Notes: generated from the letters alone by a model not told the origin. DNA of 10,215 bases from Balneolaceae bacterium (GCA_007123785.1 SLGL01000461.1:1-10215), one strand, 5' to 3'. Positions 1-8,800 are shown, counted from the stretch's first letter. Program-made: numbers and translations.

Positions 1-37
1 CTTTTTAAATTAAACTGACCAACGGAGAATAATAAAA
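1..37 (+). promoter_or_regulatory. rplL leader with Shine-Dalgarno site
   Basis: This AT-rich leader contains TTAAATTAAA at 5-14 and a GGAG Shine-Dalgarno core at 24-27, ten nt before the ATG at 38. In most bacteria rplJ lies directly upstream of rplL, so this is probably the rplJ-rplL spacer. The window starts too late to show the end of rplJ or any promoter. Confidence 0.6.
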
Positions 38-415
38 ATGGCTGACGTTAAAGAACTCGCAGAACAACTCGTTAACCTAACAATTAAAGAAGCAAACGAA
101 CTTGCAAAAGTTCTCGAAGAAGAATACGACATTAAACCAGCTGCAGCTGCAGTCGCAGTAGCAGGACCGGCAGCTGGCGGCGATGCAGGTGCAGAAGAAG
201 AGAAGGACGAATTTGATGTTATTCTTAAATCTGCCGGCGCCAAGAAAATTGCCGTGATTAAAGAAGTTCGTGCAATTACAGGCCTTGGCCTTAAAGAGGC
301 AAAAGAGCTTGTAGACGGCGCTCCAAATGCTGTTAAAGAGGCTGTATCGAAAGATGAAGCTGAAGAGCTGAAAAATCGACTCGAAGATGCCGGCGCTGAG
401 ATCGAACTGAAGTAA
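38..415 (+). CDS. rplL: 50S ribosomal protein L7/L12
   Basis: This is the ribosomal stalk protein, present as dimers bound to L10. It recruits and activates the translational GTPases (EF-Tu, EF-G, IF2, RF3) at the ribosome. The 125-aa length is typical. Residues 1-33 form the helical dimerisation and L10-binding domain (MADVKELAEQLVNLTIKEAN). Residues about 34-55 are the Ala/Gly-rich flexible hinge. Residues about 57-125 are the globular C-terminal domain with the hallmark EFDVIL and the K-IAVIKEVRAITGLGLKEAK stretch that contacts GTPases. The protein ends in IELK, as in most homologues. The ATG start is set by GGAG at 24-27 and by the conserved N-terminus. rpoB follows after 173 nt, the usual bacterial order, with an attenuator-like hairpin between them. 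Identification is secure. Confidence 0.98.
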   Translation: MADVKELAEQLVNLTIKEANELAKVLEEEYDIKPAAAAVAVAGPAAGGDAGAEEEKDEFDVILKSAGAKKIAVIKEVRAITGLGLKEAKELVDGAPNAVKEAVSKDEAEELKNRLEDAGAEIELK

Positions 416-442
416 GTTGCAGTTTTACTTGCAGTATTATGT

Positions 443-487
443 TGCCATAGCCGGCACCCCGACTTATCGGGGTGCCGGCTTTTGGCA
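443..487 (+). terminator. rplL-rpoB intergenic hairpin (probable attenuator or processing site)
   Basis: A perfect 14-bp inverted repeat (449-462 with 467-480) closes a 4-nt CTTA loop. TGCCA (443-447) and TGGCA (483-487) can extend it beyond a small internal loop. Only four T follow (480-483), so it is a very stable stem with a poor release tract. That fits partial termination or RNA processing better than a full stop, because rpoB has no other obvious promoter. E. coli and many other bacteria reduce polymerase relative to L7/L12 by an attenuator and an RNase III site at the same place. Transfer of that role to this hairpin is inference. Confidence 0.72.
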
Positions 488-566
488 TCTTATTTCCATG
501 TGAGGGATATCTTGTTCCAGGAGCAGTGAACTAAACAAAAGAGAACTCACATTTTGACACATTTTT

Positions 567-591
567 TTAATTAAAGGAGAACTTCCTTTTG
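567..591 (+). promoter_or_regulatory. rpoB ribosome binding site and TTG start, potentially self-masking
   Basis: TTAATTAAA (567-575) runs directly into the AAAGGAG Shine-Dalgarno sequence (573-579), nine nt before the TTG start at 589. The sequence after it, TTCCTTT (583-589), is complementary to AAAGGAG. It can form six Watson-Crick pairs plus one G-U pair around an AAC loop (580-582). In that form both the ribosome site and the first base of the start codon are paired. The Shine-Dalgarno spacing decides the start: the in-frame ATG at 601 lies 21 nt from GGAG, too far to use it. That the hairpin regulates translation is inference. Confidence 0.6.
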
Positions 592-3500
592 AGTACAACT
601 ATGGAGAAAATCCCGTTTACCGACCGCCTTTCATTCGGCAGAATTAAAAATGTAATAGATTACCCCGATTTTTTAGATATACAGCTCGAATCATTCAACA
701 ACTTTGCCCAGCTTGATGTTGCACCAAATGATCGTGTTGACCAGGGGTTACAAAGAATTTTTAATGAGAACTTTCCGATTCAGGATTCCAGAGAAACTCA
801 TATTCTCGAGTTTATCTATTATGCTGTAGATACTCCGAAATACAATATCAGGGAATGTCAGGAAAGAGGACTTACTTACGCTGTGCCACTTAAGGCAAGG
901 CTAAGGCTATCTTCTGTCGACAGTACCGATGAGGCATCCGAAACGATCGAACAGGAAGTGTTTTTGGGCGATTTACCCTGGATGACTGAACGTGGTACGT
1001 TTATCATTAACGGTGCTGAACGCGTCATTGTTAGTCAGTTACACCGCTCTCCAGGCGTGTTTTTCGGCCAGAATATCCACCCGAACGGAACACAGCTTTA
1101 TTCAGCCCGGGTAATTCCTTTCAAGGGATCCTGGATTGAGTTTACCAATGACATACGTGATGTACTCTGGGCGTATATCGACAGAAAAAAGAAAATTCCG
1201 GCCACGACTCTGCTTAGAGCACTCGGTTTTTCAACAGATTTTGATATTCTGAATCTCTTTGAACTTTCTGAAGAAATTTCTTTCGGTGGTAAAAAAACAT
1301 ACAATGATAAACTGGCAGGAAAGCGTTTGGCTACCGATATCATTGTTGAAGTTAACGAAGAAGTAGTAGATGATGAAACCGGTGAGATAACCGAAGCTAC
1401 AAACAGAAAAGTTCTTCTTGAAAGAGATCACGAATTAACCGAGGACGATTTTGGAATCTTGAAAGAAGCCGATTTGAAAAAAGTGCTGGTACAGAAAATC
1501 GGCATCGAAGAATCTGAGCGCTCTGTAATCATGAATACCCTCAGGAAAGATCCATCTCATAACGATGTGACTGCACTTTCCGAGGTTTATCAGCAGATCC
1601 GAACCGGTGAGATGCCCGACCCGGAAACAGCGAGACAGGTTTTGGAGAGGTTATTCTTCAGTGATAAAAAATATGATTTGGGTGAAGTAGGCCGTTACCG
1701 GCTTAACAAGCGCCTGAAAGTGGATGTGGATCCCGAAATCCAATATCTCACAAAAGAAGATGTAGTTGCGATTATCAAAGAGGTTATCCGGCTTAAAGAA
1801 ATGAAATCACAGGTGGATGATATTGATCACCTGAGCAACCGACGTGTGCGAACCGTGGGCGAACAGCTGGGGCAGCAGTTCGCCATCGGACTGGCACGTA
1901 TGGCGCGAACGATCCGGGAAAGAATGAATTCCCGCGATGCCGAACAGCTTACACCTCAGGATCTTGTGAATGCAAGAACCATTTCAAGTGTAATCAACAG
2001 CTTCTTCGGTACCAATCAGCTTTCGCAATTTATGGATCAAACCAATCCGGTTGCTGAGCTGACTCACAAGCGGCGAATGTCAGCATTGGGTCCCGGTGGT
2101 TTGACACGAGAACGTGCCGGATTTGAAGTTCGTGATGTTCACTATACTCATTACGGCCGCCTCTGTCCGATTGAAACACCGGAAGGTCCAAACATCGGTT
2201 TGATTACTTCGCTATGTGTTCACGCCAAAGTGAATGATTTCGGATTTATCGAAACGCCTTACCGAAAAGTGAAAGAAGGTACGGTTACAAACGAGGTTCA
2301 ATATCTGGCTGCTGAACAGGAAGATGAAACCGTGATTGCCCAGGCAAATGCACCTTTGACGGAAAAGAATACTTTTGAAAACGAAGCGATCTTCTCTCGA
2401 TTCAGAGACAGCAATGTGGGTCTTGCCAAACCGGAACAAGTTGAGTTTATGGATGTTTCGGCTAACCAGATTACATCGCTTGCAGCCGCACTGATTCCGT
2501 TTATTGAGCATGATGATGCAAACCGTGCACTGATGGGATCAAACATGCAACGCCAGGCAGTACCTTTATTACGTCCGGAATCACCGATTGTAGGAACCGG
2601 TCTTGAGCAGCGAGCAGCAAAAGACTCAAGGGCGATTATTTCTGCCGAAGGTGACGGGGAAGTGGTTTACGTGAGCGGTAATGAAATCCGCGTGAAATAC
2701 CACCGTACCGAACTGGAACAAAATTGCTTCTTCGATAATGGAGTCAAAAGCTATAAACTTCAAAAATTTGAACGCAGCAACCAGGATACGACCGTTAACC
2801 AACGCCCGATAGTAAGTGTAGGCGACAAAGTAAAAGAAAATCAGCCTATTGCTGATGGTTGTTCTACCGAAAAAGGCGAACTGGCTCTCGGACGTAACCT
2901 TCTCGTTGCTTTCATGCCATGGAGAGGGTATAACTTTGAAGATGCGATTGTGATCAGCGAGCGCATCGTTCAGGATGATGTTTATACCTCAATCCATATT
3001 ACCGAATTCGAACAGCAAGTTCGTGATACCAAGCGTGGTGAAGAGGAGTTAACCCGTGAAATTCCAAACGTTAGTGAGGAAGCTACCCGAAACCTTGATG
3101 AACGAGGTATTATCCGTGTGGGTGCGAAAGTTAACCATGGTGATATTCTTGTAGGTAAAATTACACCAAAAGGTGAAACTGATCCTACACCAGAAGAGAA
3201 ACTCCTTCGTGCAATTTTCGGTGACAAAGCGGGTGATGTGAAGGATGCATCGCTGAAAACACCTCCGGGTGTTTCAGGGGTTGTGATCAACACGAAACTG
3301 TTCAGTCGTAAGCGTGATGAGCAGATTTCACGCAAAGAAGAGAAGAAAATGGTTGAGCAGGAAAATGAGCGTTATACTCAGAAGCTGTCTGAACTCAACT
3401 CCAAATGGGCCGATAAAATGTACAGTCTGCTGAGGGATAAAACCTCTCCCGGCGTGTACAATTATGCCAGCGTGGAACTGATTCCAAAGGGTGAGAAATA

Positions 3501-4416
3501 CAAAAAGTCTGTATTTGAAGAACTTGATCCCGTCAACATTAACGAAAATATTGATTGGGCAACGGACGAAGAGCTTGTGATGCATGTTCGCCTGCTCTTT
3601 AAAAATTATCGTGATCTTCGTCGTGAAATCGATACAGAAGCCAAAAGGCGCAAGTATCAGATTCAGGTTGGAGACGAACTGCCTCCCGGAATTATCCAGA
3701 AGGCAAAAGTTTATGTTGCCAAGAAGCGTAAGATGCAAGTGGGCGACAAGATGGCCGGACGTCATGGGAATAAAGGTGTAATAGCCAAGGTTGTTCCTGT
3801 AGAAGATATGCCGTTTATGGAAGACGGAACTCCTGTAGATATCGTTCTGAACCCGCTGGGCGTGCCTTCGCGTATGAACCTCGGCCAAATTTATGAAACC
3901 ATTCTTGGATGGGCCGGATCAAAACTTGGCGTTAAATATGCATCGCCGATTTTTGATGGTGCTTCGTATGAACAGGTTCAGGAAGAGCTGAAAAAAGCCG
4001 GTTTGCCGGAAGATGGCCGCGTTTACCTTTACGACGGACATTCCGGGCAAAAACTGGATCAGAAAACCACGGTTGGTTATATGTACATGTTAAAACTGAA
4101 TCACCTGGTTGAAGATAAGATGCACGCACGTTCTATCGGCCCCTACTCACTCATTACGCAGCAGCCACTTGGTGGTAAAGCACAATTTGGCGGCCAGCGT
4201 CTTGGAGAGATGGAAGTTTGGGCACTCTATGCTTACGGAGCTGCAAATATTCTCAAGGAAATGCTCACTGTAAAAAGTGATGATGTGAAAGGACGATCCA
4301 AAGTATATGAAGCCATCGTGAAAGGGGAGAACCTGCCCGAAGGCGATATACCCGAATCGTTCAAAGTTTTATTACGTGAATTAATGGGTCTCGGTCTCGA
4401 AATCCATATTGACTAA
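589..4416 (+). CDS. rpoB: DNA-directed RNA polymerase subunit beta
   Basis: This is the second-largest core RNA polymerase subunit, forming one pincer of the active-site cleft and the rifampicin pocket. The product is 1275 aa, shorter than E. coli (1342 aa), as expected for a protein without the long proteobacterial lobe insertion. The rifampicin region is intact at about residues 475-505 (FFGTNQLSQFMDQ, then THKRRMSALGPGGLTRERAGF). Residues Q480, D483, H493 and S498 correspond to E. coli Q513, D516, H526 and S531, and all carry the sensitive-type residue. GYNFEDA places E784/D785 near the active site, and DKMAGRHGNKG starts at K1054 (E. coli K1065). A charged insertion (about 905-1000) precedes that block, like the insertion known in proteobacteria and Bacteroidota. 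The C-terminus (GLGLEIHID) matches the usual beta end. It starts at TTG with a good Shine-Dalgarno sequence. rpoC begins 43 nt downstream, so the two are co-transcribed. No frameshift or missing motif was seen. Confidence 0.98.
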   Translation: MSTTMEKIPFTDRLSFGRIKNVIDYPDFLDIQLESFNNFAQLDVAPNDRVDQGLQRIFNENFPIQDSRETHILEFIYYAVDTPKYNIRECQERGLTYAVPLKARLRLSSVDSTDEASETIEQEVFLGDLPWMTERGTFIINGAERVIVSQLHRSPGVFFGQNIHPNGTQLYSARVIPFKGSWIEFTNDIRDVLWAYIDRKKKIPATTLLRALGFSTDFDILNLFELSEEISFGGKKTYNDKLAGKRLATDIIVEVNEEVVDDETGEITEATNRKVLLERDHELTEDDFGILKEADLKKVLVQKIGIEESERSVIMNTLRKDPSHNDVTALSEVYQQIRTGEMPDPETARQVLERLFFSDKKYDLGEVGRYRLNKRLKVDVDPEIQYLTKEDVVAIIKEVIRLKEMKSQVDDIDHLSNRRVRTVGEQLGQQFAIGLARMARTIRERMNSRDAEQLTPQDLVNARTISSVINSFFGTNQLSQFMDQTNPVAELTHKRRMSALGPGGLTRERAGFEVRDVHYTHYGRLCPIETPEGPNIGLITSLCVHAKVNDFGFIETPYRKVKEGTVTNEVQYLAAEQEDETVIAQANAPLTEKNTFENEAIFSRFRDSNVGLAKPEQVEFMDVSANQITSLAAALIPFIEHDDANRALMGSNMQRQAVPLLRPESPIVGTGLEQRAAKDSRAIISAEGDGEVVYVSGNEIRVKYHRTELEQNCFFDNGVKSYKLQKFERSNQDTTVNQRPIVSVGDKVKENQPIADGCSTEKGELALGRNLLVAFMPWRGYNFEDAIVISERIVQDDVYTSIHITEFEQQVRDTKRGEEELTREIPNVSEEATRNLDERGIIRVGAKVNHGDILVGKITPKGETDPTPEEKLLRAIFGDKAGDVKDASLKTPPGVSGVVINTKLFSRKRDEQISRKEEKKMVEQENERYTQKLSELNSKWADKMYSLLRDKTSPGVYNYASVELIPKGEKYKKSVFEELDPVNINENIDWATDEELVMHVRLLFKNYRDLRREIDTEAKRRKYQIQVGDELPPGIIQKAKVYVAKKRKMQVGDKMAGRHGNKGVIAKVVPVEDMPFMEDGTPVDIVLNPLGVPSRMNLGQIYETILGWAGSKLGVKYASPIFDGASYEQVQEELKKAGLPEDGRVYLYDGHSGQKLDQKTTVGYMYMLKLNHLVEDKMHARSIGPYSLITQQPLGGKAQFGGQRLGEMEVWALYAYGAANILKEMLTVKSDDVKGRSKVYEAIVKGENLPEGDIPESFKVLLRELMGLGLEIHID

Positions 4417-4427
4417 CGTTTGTTCTG

Positions 4428-4462
4428 TTAATTAAATCAAAAAAAACGGAGGTCTTCCTTTG
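4428..4462 (+). promoter_or_regulatory. rpoC ribosome binding site and TTG start, similar in layout to that of rpoB
   Basis: The 43-nt rpoB-rpoC spacer carries TTAATTAAA (4428-4436), an A-run, and a GGAGG Shine-Dalgarno sequence (4448-4452). CTTCCTTTG then ends in the TTG start at 4460. AGG (4450-4452) can pair with CCT (4457-4459) over a TCTT loop, and two G-U pairs can extend this into the start codon. The fold is weaker than at rpoB, but the word order and spacing are the same (8 nt from GGAG to TTG here, 9 nt at rpoB). The first in-frame ATG is codon 49, inside conserved sequence, so the TTG start is firm. Confidence 0.55.
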
Positions 4463-7400
4463 CCTGCAACAAACACATTAACTGTTACAAAAGACTTTTC
4501 TAACATAGGGATTTCTTTGGCTTCGGCCGAAACGATTTTATCCCGTTCGCATGGAGAAGTTCTTACACCGGAAACGATCAATTACAGAACATTCAAACCG
4601 GAAATGGATGGTCTTTTCTGTGAAAAGATCTTTGGCCCGGTAAAAGATTATGAATGCCACTGTGGAAAATACAAACGCATCCGTTACAAAGGGATTATCT
4701 GTGACAGATGCGGTGTTGAAGTAACCAGAAAAGCCGTTCGAAGAGAGCGCATGGGGCACATTACCCTTACTGTACCTATAGTACATATCTGGTATTTCAA
4801 ATCACTACCAAGCAAAATAGCTTACTTACTTGGATACTCATCAAAAAACCTCGAACGAATCGTTTATTACGAGACGTTTGTGGTGATTAATCCGGGGCTT
4901 GCCCGCGATCTTGGGTACAAGCGCGGCGACATGATTTCCGAAGAGGAAAAATTCGATATTCTTGATCAGCTTCCTGAAGATCATAATGAACTGGAGAATG
5001 ACGATGAGGATAAATTTATTGTAAAAGATGGTGCCGAGGCTATCCAGGCACTGCTGACCAATATGGATCTGGACGGTTTGGCATATACTCTTCGCGATGA
5101 GGTGAAAAATGAAACCTCGCAAATGCGCAAGAAGAAGAAGCTGAAGCGCCTTCAGGTAATAGAGTCGTTCAGAGCTGCCAACAAGCATACCGAAAATCAT
5201 CCCGACTGGATGGTTCAGAGTGTAATACCGGTTATACCACCGGAGTTACGCCCGCTTGTACCTCTTGAAGGAGGAAGGTTTGCAACATCCGACCTGAACG
5301 ATCTCTACCGTCGTGTAATTATTCGTAATAACCGATTGAAGCGGTTGATTGATATCAAGGCACCCGATGTGATTCTAAGAAATGAGAAGCGCATGCTGCA
5401 GGAAGCTGTTGATTCACTTTACGACAACTCAAGAAAATCAAATGCAGTTCGCAACAACAACCGGCCCCTGAAATCTCTCAGCGATATGCTGAAGGGTAAA
5501 AGCGGTCGTTTTCGTCAAAACCTTCTTGGGAAGAGGGTTGATTACTCCGGACGTTCTGTAATTGTGGTAGGTCCAGAACTGAAAATGCACGAATGCGGCC
5601 TTCCGAAGGAAATGGCTATAGAGCTATACAAGCCTTTTGTAATCCGGCGTCTGATTGAGCGCGGTTATGTGAAGACGGTTAAAAGTGCCAAAAAGGTAGT
5701 TGACCGCCGGGACCAGGTGGTATGGGAGGTTCTTGAAAATGTGATTGACGGGCATCCTGTTCTGTTAAACCGGGCACCGACACTTCACCGTCTTGGTATT
5801 CAGGCATATCAGCCGGTACTGATTGAGGAGAAGGCAATCCGGCTCCATCCGCTTTCATGTACAGCGTTTAACGCTGACTTCGATGGTGACCAGATGGCGG
5901 TTCACCTGCCTCTGAGCCACGATGCAGTTCTTGAAGCATCGATCCTTATGCTCGGTTCACACAACATTCTCAGCCCGGCAAGTGGAGGCCCGATTGCAGT
6001 TCCTTCACAGGATATGGTGTTGGGAATTTACTACCTCACAAAAATGGGGACAGGTAAGCGAGGTGAAGGAAAAACTTTTTCCAGCACCGATGAAGTTGTT
6101 GTAGCTTACGATCAGGACAAAATTGAAGTTCATGCGAAAATCAATGTTCGTATTCCCAAAACCAATGAAAATGGTGAAAAAGAGTACGAAATTATTAAGA
6201 CTACAACCGGTCGTGTATTGTTCAATGGAATTGTTCCGGAAGGAATTGATTTTGTGAACAAAACACTTGGCAAGAAAGAGTTACGTGTTCTCATTGGTGA
6301 AATTCACGGTGTGGCGGGTACTTCCAGGACAGCCGAATTTCTTGATAAAATGAAAACAATGGGCTTTGAAAGAGCTACCAGAGGTGGACTTTCATTTAGT
6401 CTTGAGGACATCATTATTCCGCAATTGAAGCAGGATCTGATTGATAAAGCTCAGAGTGAAGTGAGTGAAATCCAGGATCGTTACGAAATGGGTTTCATCA
6501 CAGATAATGAGCGATACAACCAGGTGATTGACAAGTGGACCAGTACTACCAACCGTGTTTCGGAGACCCTGTTCCAAAGCCTGGCTGATGATATTGACGG
6601 CTTTAACTCGATTTTCATGATGGCCGATTCGGGTGCACGGGGTTCTAAAGAACAGATACGTCAGCTTGGTGGTATGCGAGGCCTGATGGCCAAACCACAA
6701 AAAAGCTCGATGCAACAGGGTAACGAAGTGATCGAAAACCCGATTCTGTCGAGTTTCCGTGAAGGGCTTACCGTACTTGAGTACTTTATATCTACTCACG
6801 GTGCTCGTAAAGGTCTGGCTGATACAGCCCTTAAAACGGCCGATGCCGGTTACCTTACCCGACGTTTGGTGGATGTTTCGCAGGACATTATCATTAACGA
6901 AACAGACTGCGGAACACTGCGAGGTATTAAGATGCAGGCGCTGAAAGATAATGAAGACATTATCGAAAGCCTGGAAAACAGGGTTATTGGGCGTGTGTCG
7001 ATGCACGAAATCAAAGATCCGATTACGGACGATCATATCTGTGACTCCAATCAGCTGATCACAGAAAAAATCGCCAAGAAGATCGCTGAAACTTCTATCG
7101 AAGAGGTTGAGATCCGCTCAGTACTTACCTGTGAAACCGAACGCGGTGTATGTGCCAAGTGCTACGGCCGTGATATGGCCCGAAACACTCTTGTTGAAGT
7201 AGGTGAAGCTGTAGGTGTAATTGCTGCACAGTCTATTGGTGAGCCAGGTACACAGCTTACGCTTCGTACCTTCCACGTCGGTGGTACGGCATCACGTCTG
7301 GAGTCCGACTCGCAACACAAAGCCAAATTCGATGGCAAGATTGAATTTGAAAACATCCGGGTAGTTGAGTTTGACGACGGTGAAGAGATTCACAATGTAG

Positions 7401-8764
7401 TATTAAGCCGTGCCGGTGAGATGAAGATTGTGGGTGAAGATGGCAAAATCCTGAACACTTACAACGTACCTTACGGCTCCGAAATGCTGATTGAAGAAGG
7501 CGACAAAGTGCCTAAAGGAATGCCACTCTGTAAGTGGGATCCGTACAACGCTCTGATTTTCAGTGAGCTTGATGGTACCGTAGAGTACAAAGATATCATC
7601 GAAGAGATTACCTATACCGCGGATACCGATGCACAAACCGGTCACCGCGAAAAAGTGATTATCGATTCCAGAGACCGTTCGCTGGTGCCTACGCTTGTCG
7701 TTAAAGGTAACGACGATCGAATCCGCGAAAATACGCTGCCGGTAGAAACCCACATTGTTGTTGAAGACGGTGAGAAGGTACAGGCCGGACAGGTGCTCGC
7801 TAAAATTCCGAGAGCCGCATCCAAATCGAAAGATATTACCGCAGGTCTGCCAAGGGTAACCGAGCTTTTTGAAGCCCGGTCTCCAAGCGATCCTGCCGCC
7901 GTATCCGAGATTGACGGTATCGTGAAAATGGGCGGCCGTAAGCGCGGTTCCCAGGAAGTGATTGTGGAAAGTAAAGACGGAACAGAAGAGAAGCGATATC
8001 TGATCTCTTTATCCAAGCACATTCTTGTGCAGGAAAACGACTTTGTGAAAGCAGGACAGGCCCTGTCTGACGGAACCATCCCGGCCCAGGAGATTTTGAA
8101 TATACTGGGACCATTTGCTGTACAGTCTTACCTTGTGAATGAAATTCAGGAGGTTTACCGTCTGCAGGGTGTGAAAATCAATGACAAGCACATTGAAGTC
8201 ATTGTGCGCACCATGATGCAGAAGGTAGAAGTGACCGATCCGGGCGACACCATGTTCCTTGAAGGAGACAGAGTTGACCGGTTTGAGCTCAACAATGTGA
8301 ATGATGAGCTATTTGGAAAGTTTGTGGTAACCGATCCCGGTGGAAGCGAGCTCAAGCGCGGAGCTCTGCTTGACAGACGGCAGGTTCGCGAACATAATAA
8401 TGAGCTGATTAAAGAAGGTAAGGAAGAACTTCATACCCGCGAAGCTGAACCGGCTATTTCGAAACCGATTCTGTTGGGTATTACAAGAGCTTCTCTTTCA
8501 ACTGAAAGCTGGTTGTCTGCAGCATCATTCCAGGAAACCACGAAGGTGCTTACTCAGGCTTCCATTGAGGCTAAGAAAGATCACCTGCGCGGCCTGAAAG
8601 AGAATGTGATTGTAGGCCACAAGGTACCTGCCGGTACAGGACTGCTTCAATACGACGAACTCATCGTTGGTTCCAAAGCAGATTTCGACGAACAGGACGA
8701 GGATATCCAAAAAGTGTTCGAAACACTTGGAGCGGATCAACCCTCACAAGAAGAAAACGAATAA
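4460..8764 (+). CDS. rpoC: DNA-directed RNA polymerase subunit beta'
   Basis: This is the largest core subunit, carrying the catalytic Mg2+ site, bridge helix, trigger loop and most of the clamp. It is 1434 aa, close to other Bacteroidota-type beta' subunits. The N-terminal zinc site is complete (C66, C68, C81, C84). The clamp-helix coiled coil that binds sigma lies at about 284-327 (RRVIIRNNRLKRLIDIKAP). FRQNLLGKRVDYSGRSVIVVGP follows at about 352. The catalytic NADFDGD is at 471-477 with D473, D475 and D477. The second zinc site is complete (C817, C891, C898, C901). The trigger-loop start GTQLTLRTFHVGG is at 930-942, and its continuation ITAGLPRVTELFEAR resumes at 1126. The roughly 180 residues between are an SI3-type insertion, as known in proteobacteria and Bacteroidota. 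The tail is acidic and Gln-rich. It starts at TTG after GGAGG, 43 nt behind rpoB, and is followed directly by a strong terminator. Intact and secure. Confidence 0.98.
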   Translation: MPATNTLTVTKDFSNIGISLASAETILSRSHGEVLTPETINYRTFKPEMDGLFCEKIFGPVKDYECHCGKYKRIRYKGIICDRCGVEVTRKAVRRERMGHITLTVPIVHIWYFKSLPSKIAYLLGYSSKNLERIVYYETFVVINPGLARDLGYKRGDMISEEEKFDILDQLPEDHNELENDDEDKFIVKDGAEAIQALLTNMDLDGLAYTLRDEVKNETSQMRKKKKLKRLQVIESFRAANKHTENHPDWMVQSVIPVIPPELRPLVPLEGGRFATSDLNDLYRRVIIRNNRLKRLIDIKAPDVILRNEKRMLQEAVDSLYDNSRKSNAVRNNNRPLKSLSDMLKGKSGRFRQNLLGKRVDYSGRSVIVVGPELKMHECGLPKEMAIELYKPFVIRRLIERGYVKTVKSAKKVVDRRDQVVWEVLENVIDGHPVLLNRAPTLHRLGIQAYQPVLIEEKAIRLHPLSCTAFNADFDGDQMAVHLPLSHDAVLEASILMLGSHNILSPASGGPIAVPSQDMVLGIYYLTKMGTGKRGEGKTFSSTDEVVVAYDQDKIEVHAKINVRIPKTNENGEKEYEIIKTTTGRVLFNGIVPEGIDFVNKTLGKKELRVLIGEIHGVAGTSRTAEFLDKMKTMGFERATRGGLSFSLEDIIIPQLKQDLIDKAQSEVSEIQDRYEMGFITDNERYNQVIDKWTSTTNRVSETLFQSLADDIDGFNSIFMMADSGARGSKEQIRQLGGMRGLMAKPQKSSMQQGNEVIENPILSSFREGLTVLEYFISTHGARKGLADTALKTADAGYLTRRLVDVSQDIIINETDCGTLRGIKMQALKDNEDIIESLENRVIGRVSMHEIKDPITDDHICDSNQLITEKIAKKIAETSIEEVEIRSVLTCETERGVCAKCYGRDMARNTLVEVGEAVGVIAAQSIGEPGTQLTLRTFHVGGTASRLESDSQHKAKFDGKIEFENIRVVEFDDGEEIHNVVLSRAGEMKIVGEDGKILNTYNVPYGSEMLIEEGDKVPKGMPLCKWDPYNALIFSELDGTVEYKDIIEEITYTADTDAQTGHREKVIIDSRDRSLVPTLVVKGNDDRIRENTLPVETHIVVEDGEKVQAGQVLAKIPRAASKSKDITAGLPRVTELFEARSPSDPAAVSEIDGIVKMGGRKRGSQEVIVESKDGTEEKRYLISLSKHILVQENDFVKAGQALSDGTIPAQEILNILGPFAVQSYLVNEIQEVYRLQGVKINDKHIEVIVRTMMQKVEVTDPGDTMFLEGDRVDRFELNNVNDELFGKFVVTDPGGSELKRGALLDRRQVREHNNELIKEGKEELHTREAEPAISKPILLGITRASLSTESWLSAASFQETTKVLTQASIEAKKDHLRGLKENVIVGHKVPAGTGLLQYDELIVGSKADFDEQDEDIQKVFETLGADQPSQEENE

Positions 8765-8768
8765 TCAC

Positions 8769-8800
8769 AAAAGCCCTGGTGAAAATCAGGGCTTTTTTTT
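8769..8800 (+). terminator. Intrinsic terminator of the rplL-rpoBC operon
   Basis: Five nt after the rpoC stop, AAAAGCCCTG (8769-8778) pairs perfectly with CAGGGCTTTT (8787-8796) around an 8-nt loop. An unbroken T8 follows (8793-8800). This is a classical rho-independent terminator. Read on the - strand, the same stem is followed by TTTT, so it could also stop transcripts from the convergent genes. A second T8 run (8807-8814) overlaps the stop codon of the - strand gene. As an A-run on that strand it does not add to - strand termination. Confidence 0.93.

Noticed and set aside
10..243. 77-codon antisense frame over rplL
   Set aside because: It is a low-complexity Ser/Ala-rich shadow of the Ala-rich hinge of L7/L12.
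554..559. TTGACA as a -35 box for an rpoB promoter
   Set aside because: No plausible -10 hexamer lies 16-18 nt downstream; that position falls in the Shine-Dalgarno sequence. The group suggested by the proteins also often uses a different primary promoter consensus.
3328..3888. 186-codon antisense frame inside rpoB
   Set aside because: It is fully contained in conserved rpoB coding sequence, with no protein motif and no ribosome site. It is a codon-bias shadow, as are the other antisense frames in rpoB and rpoC (including 6392-7036).
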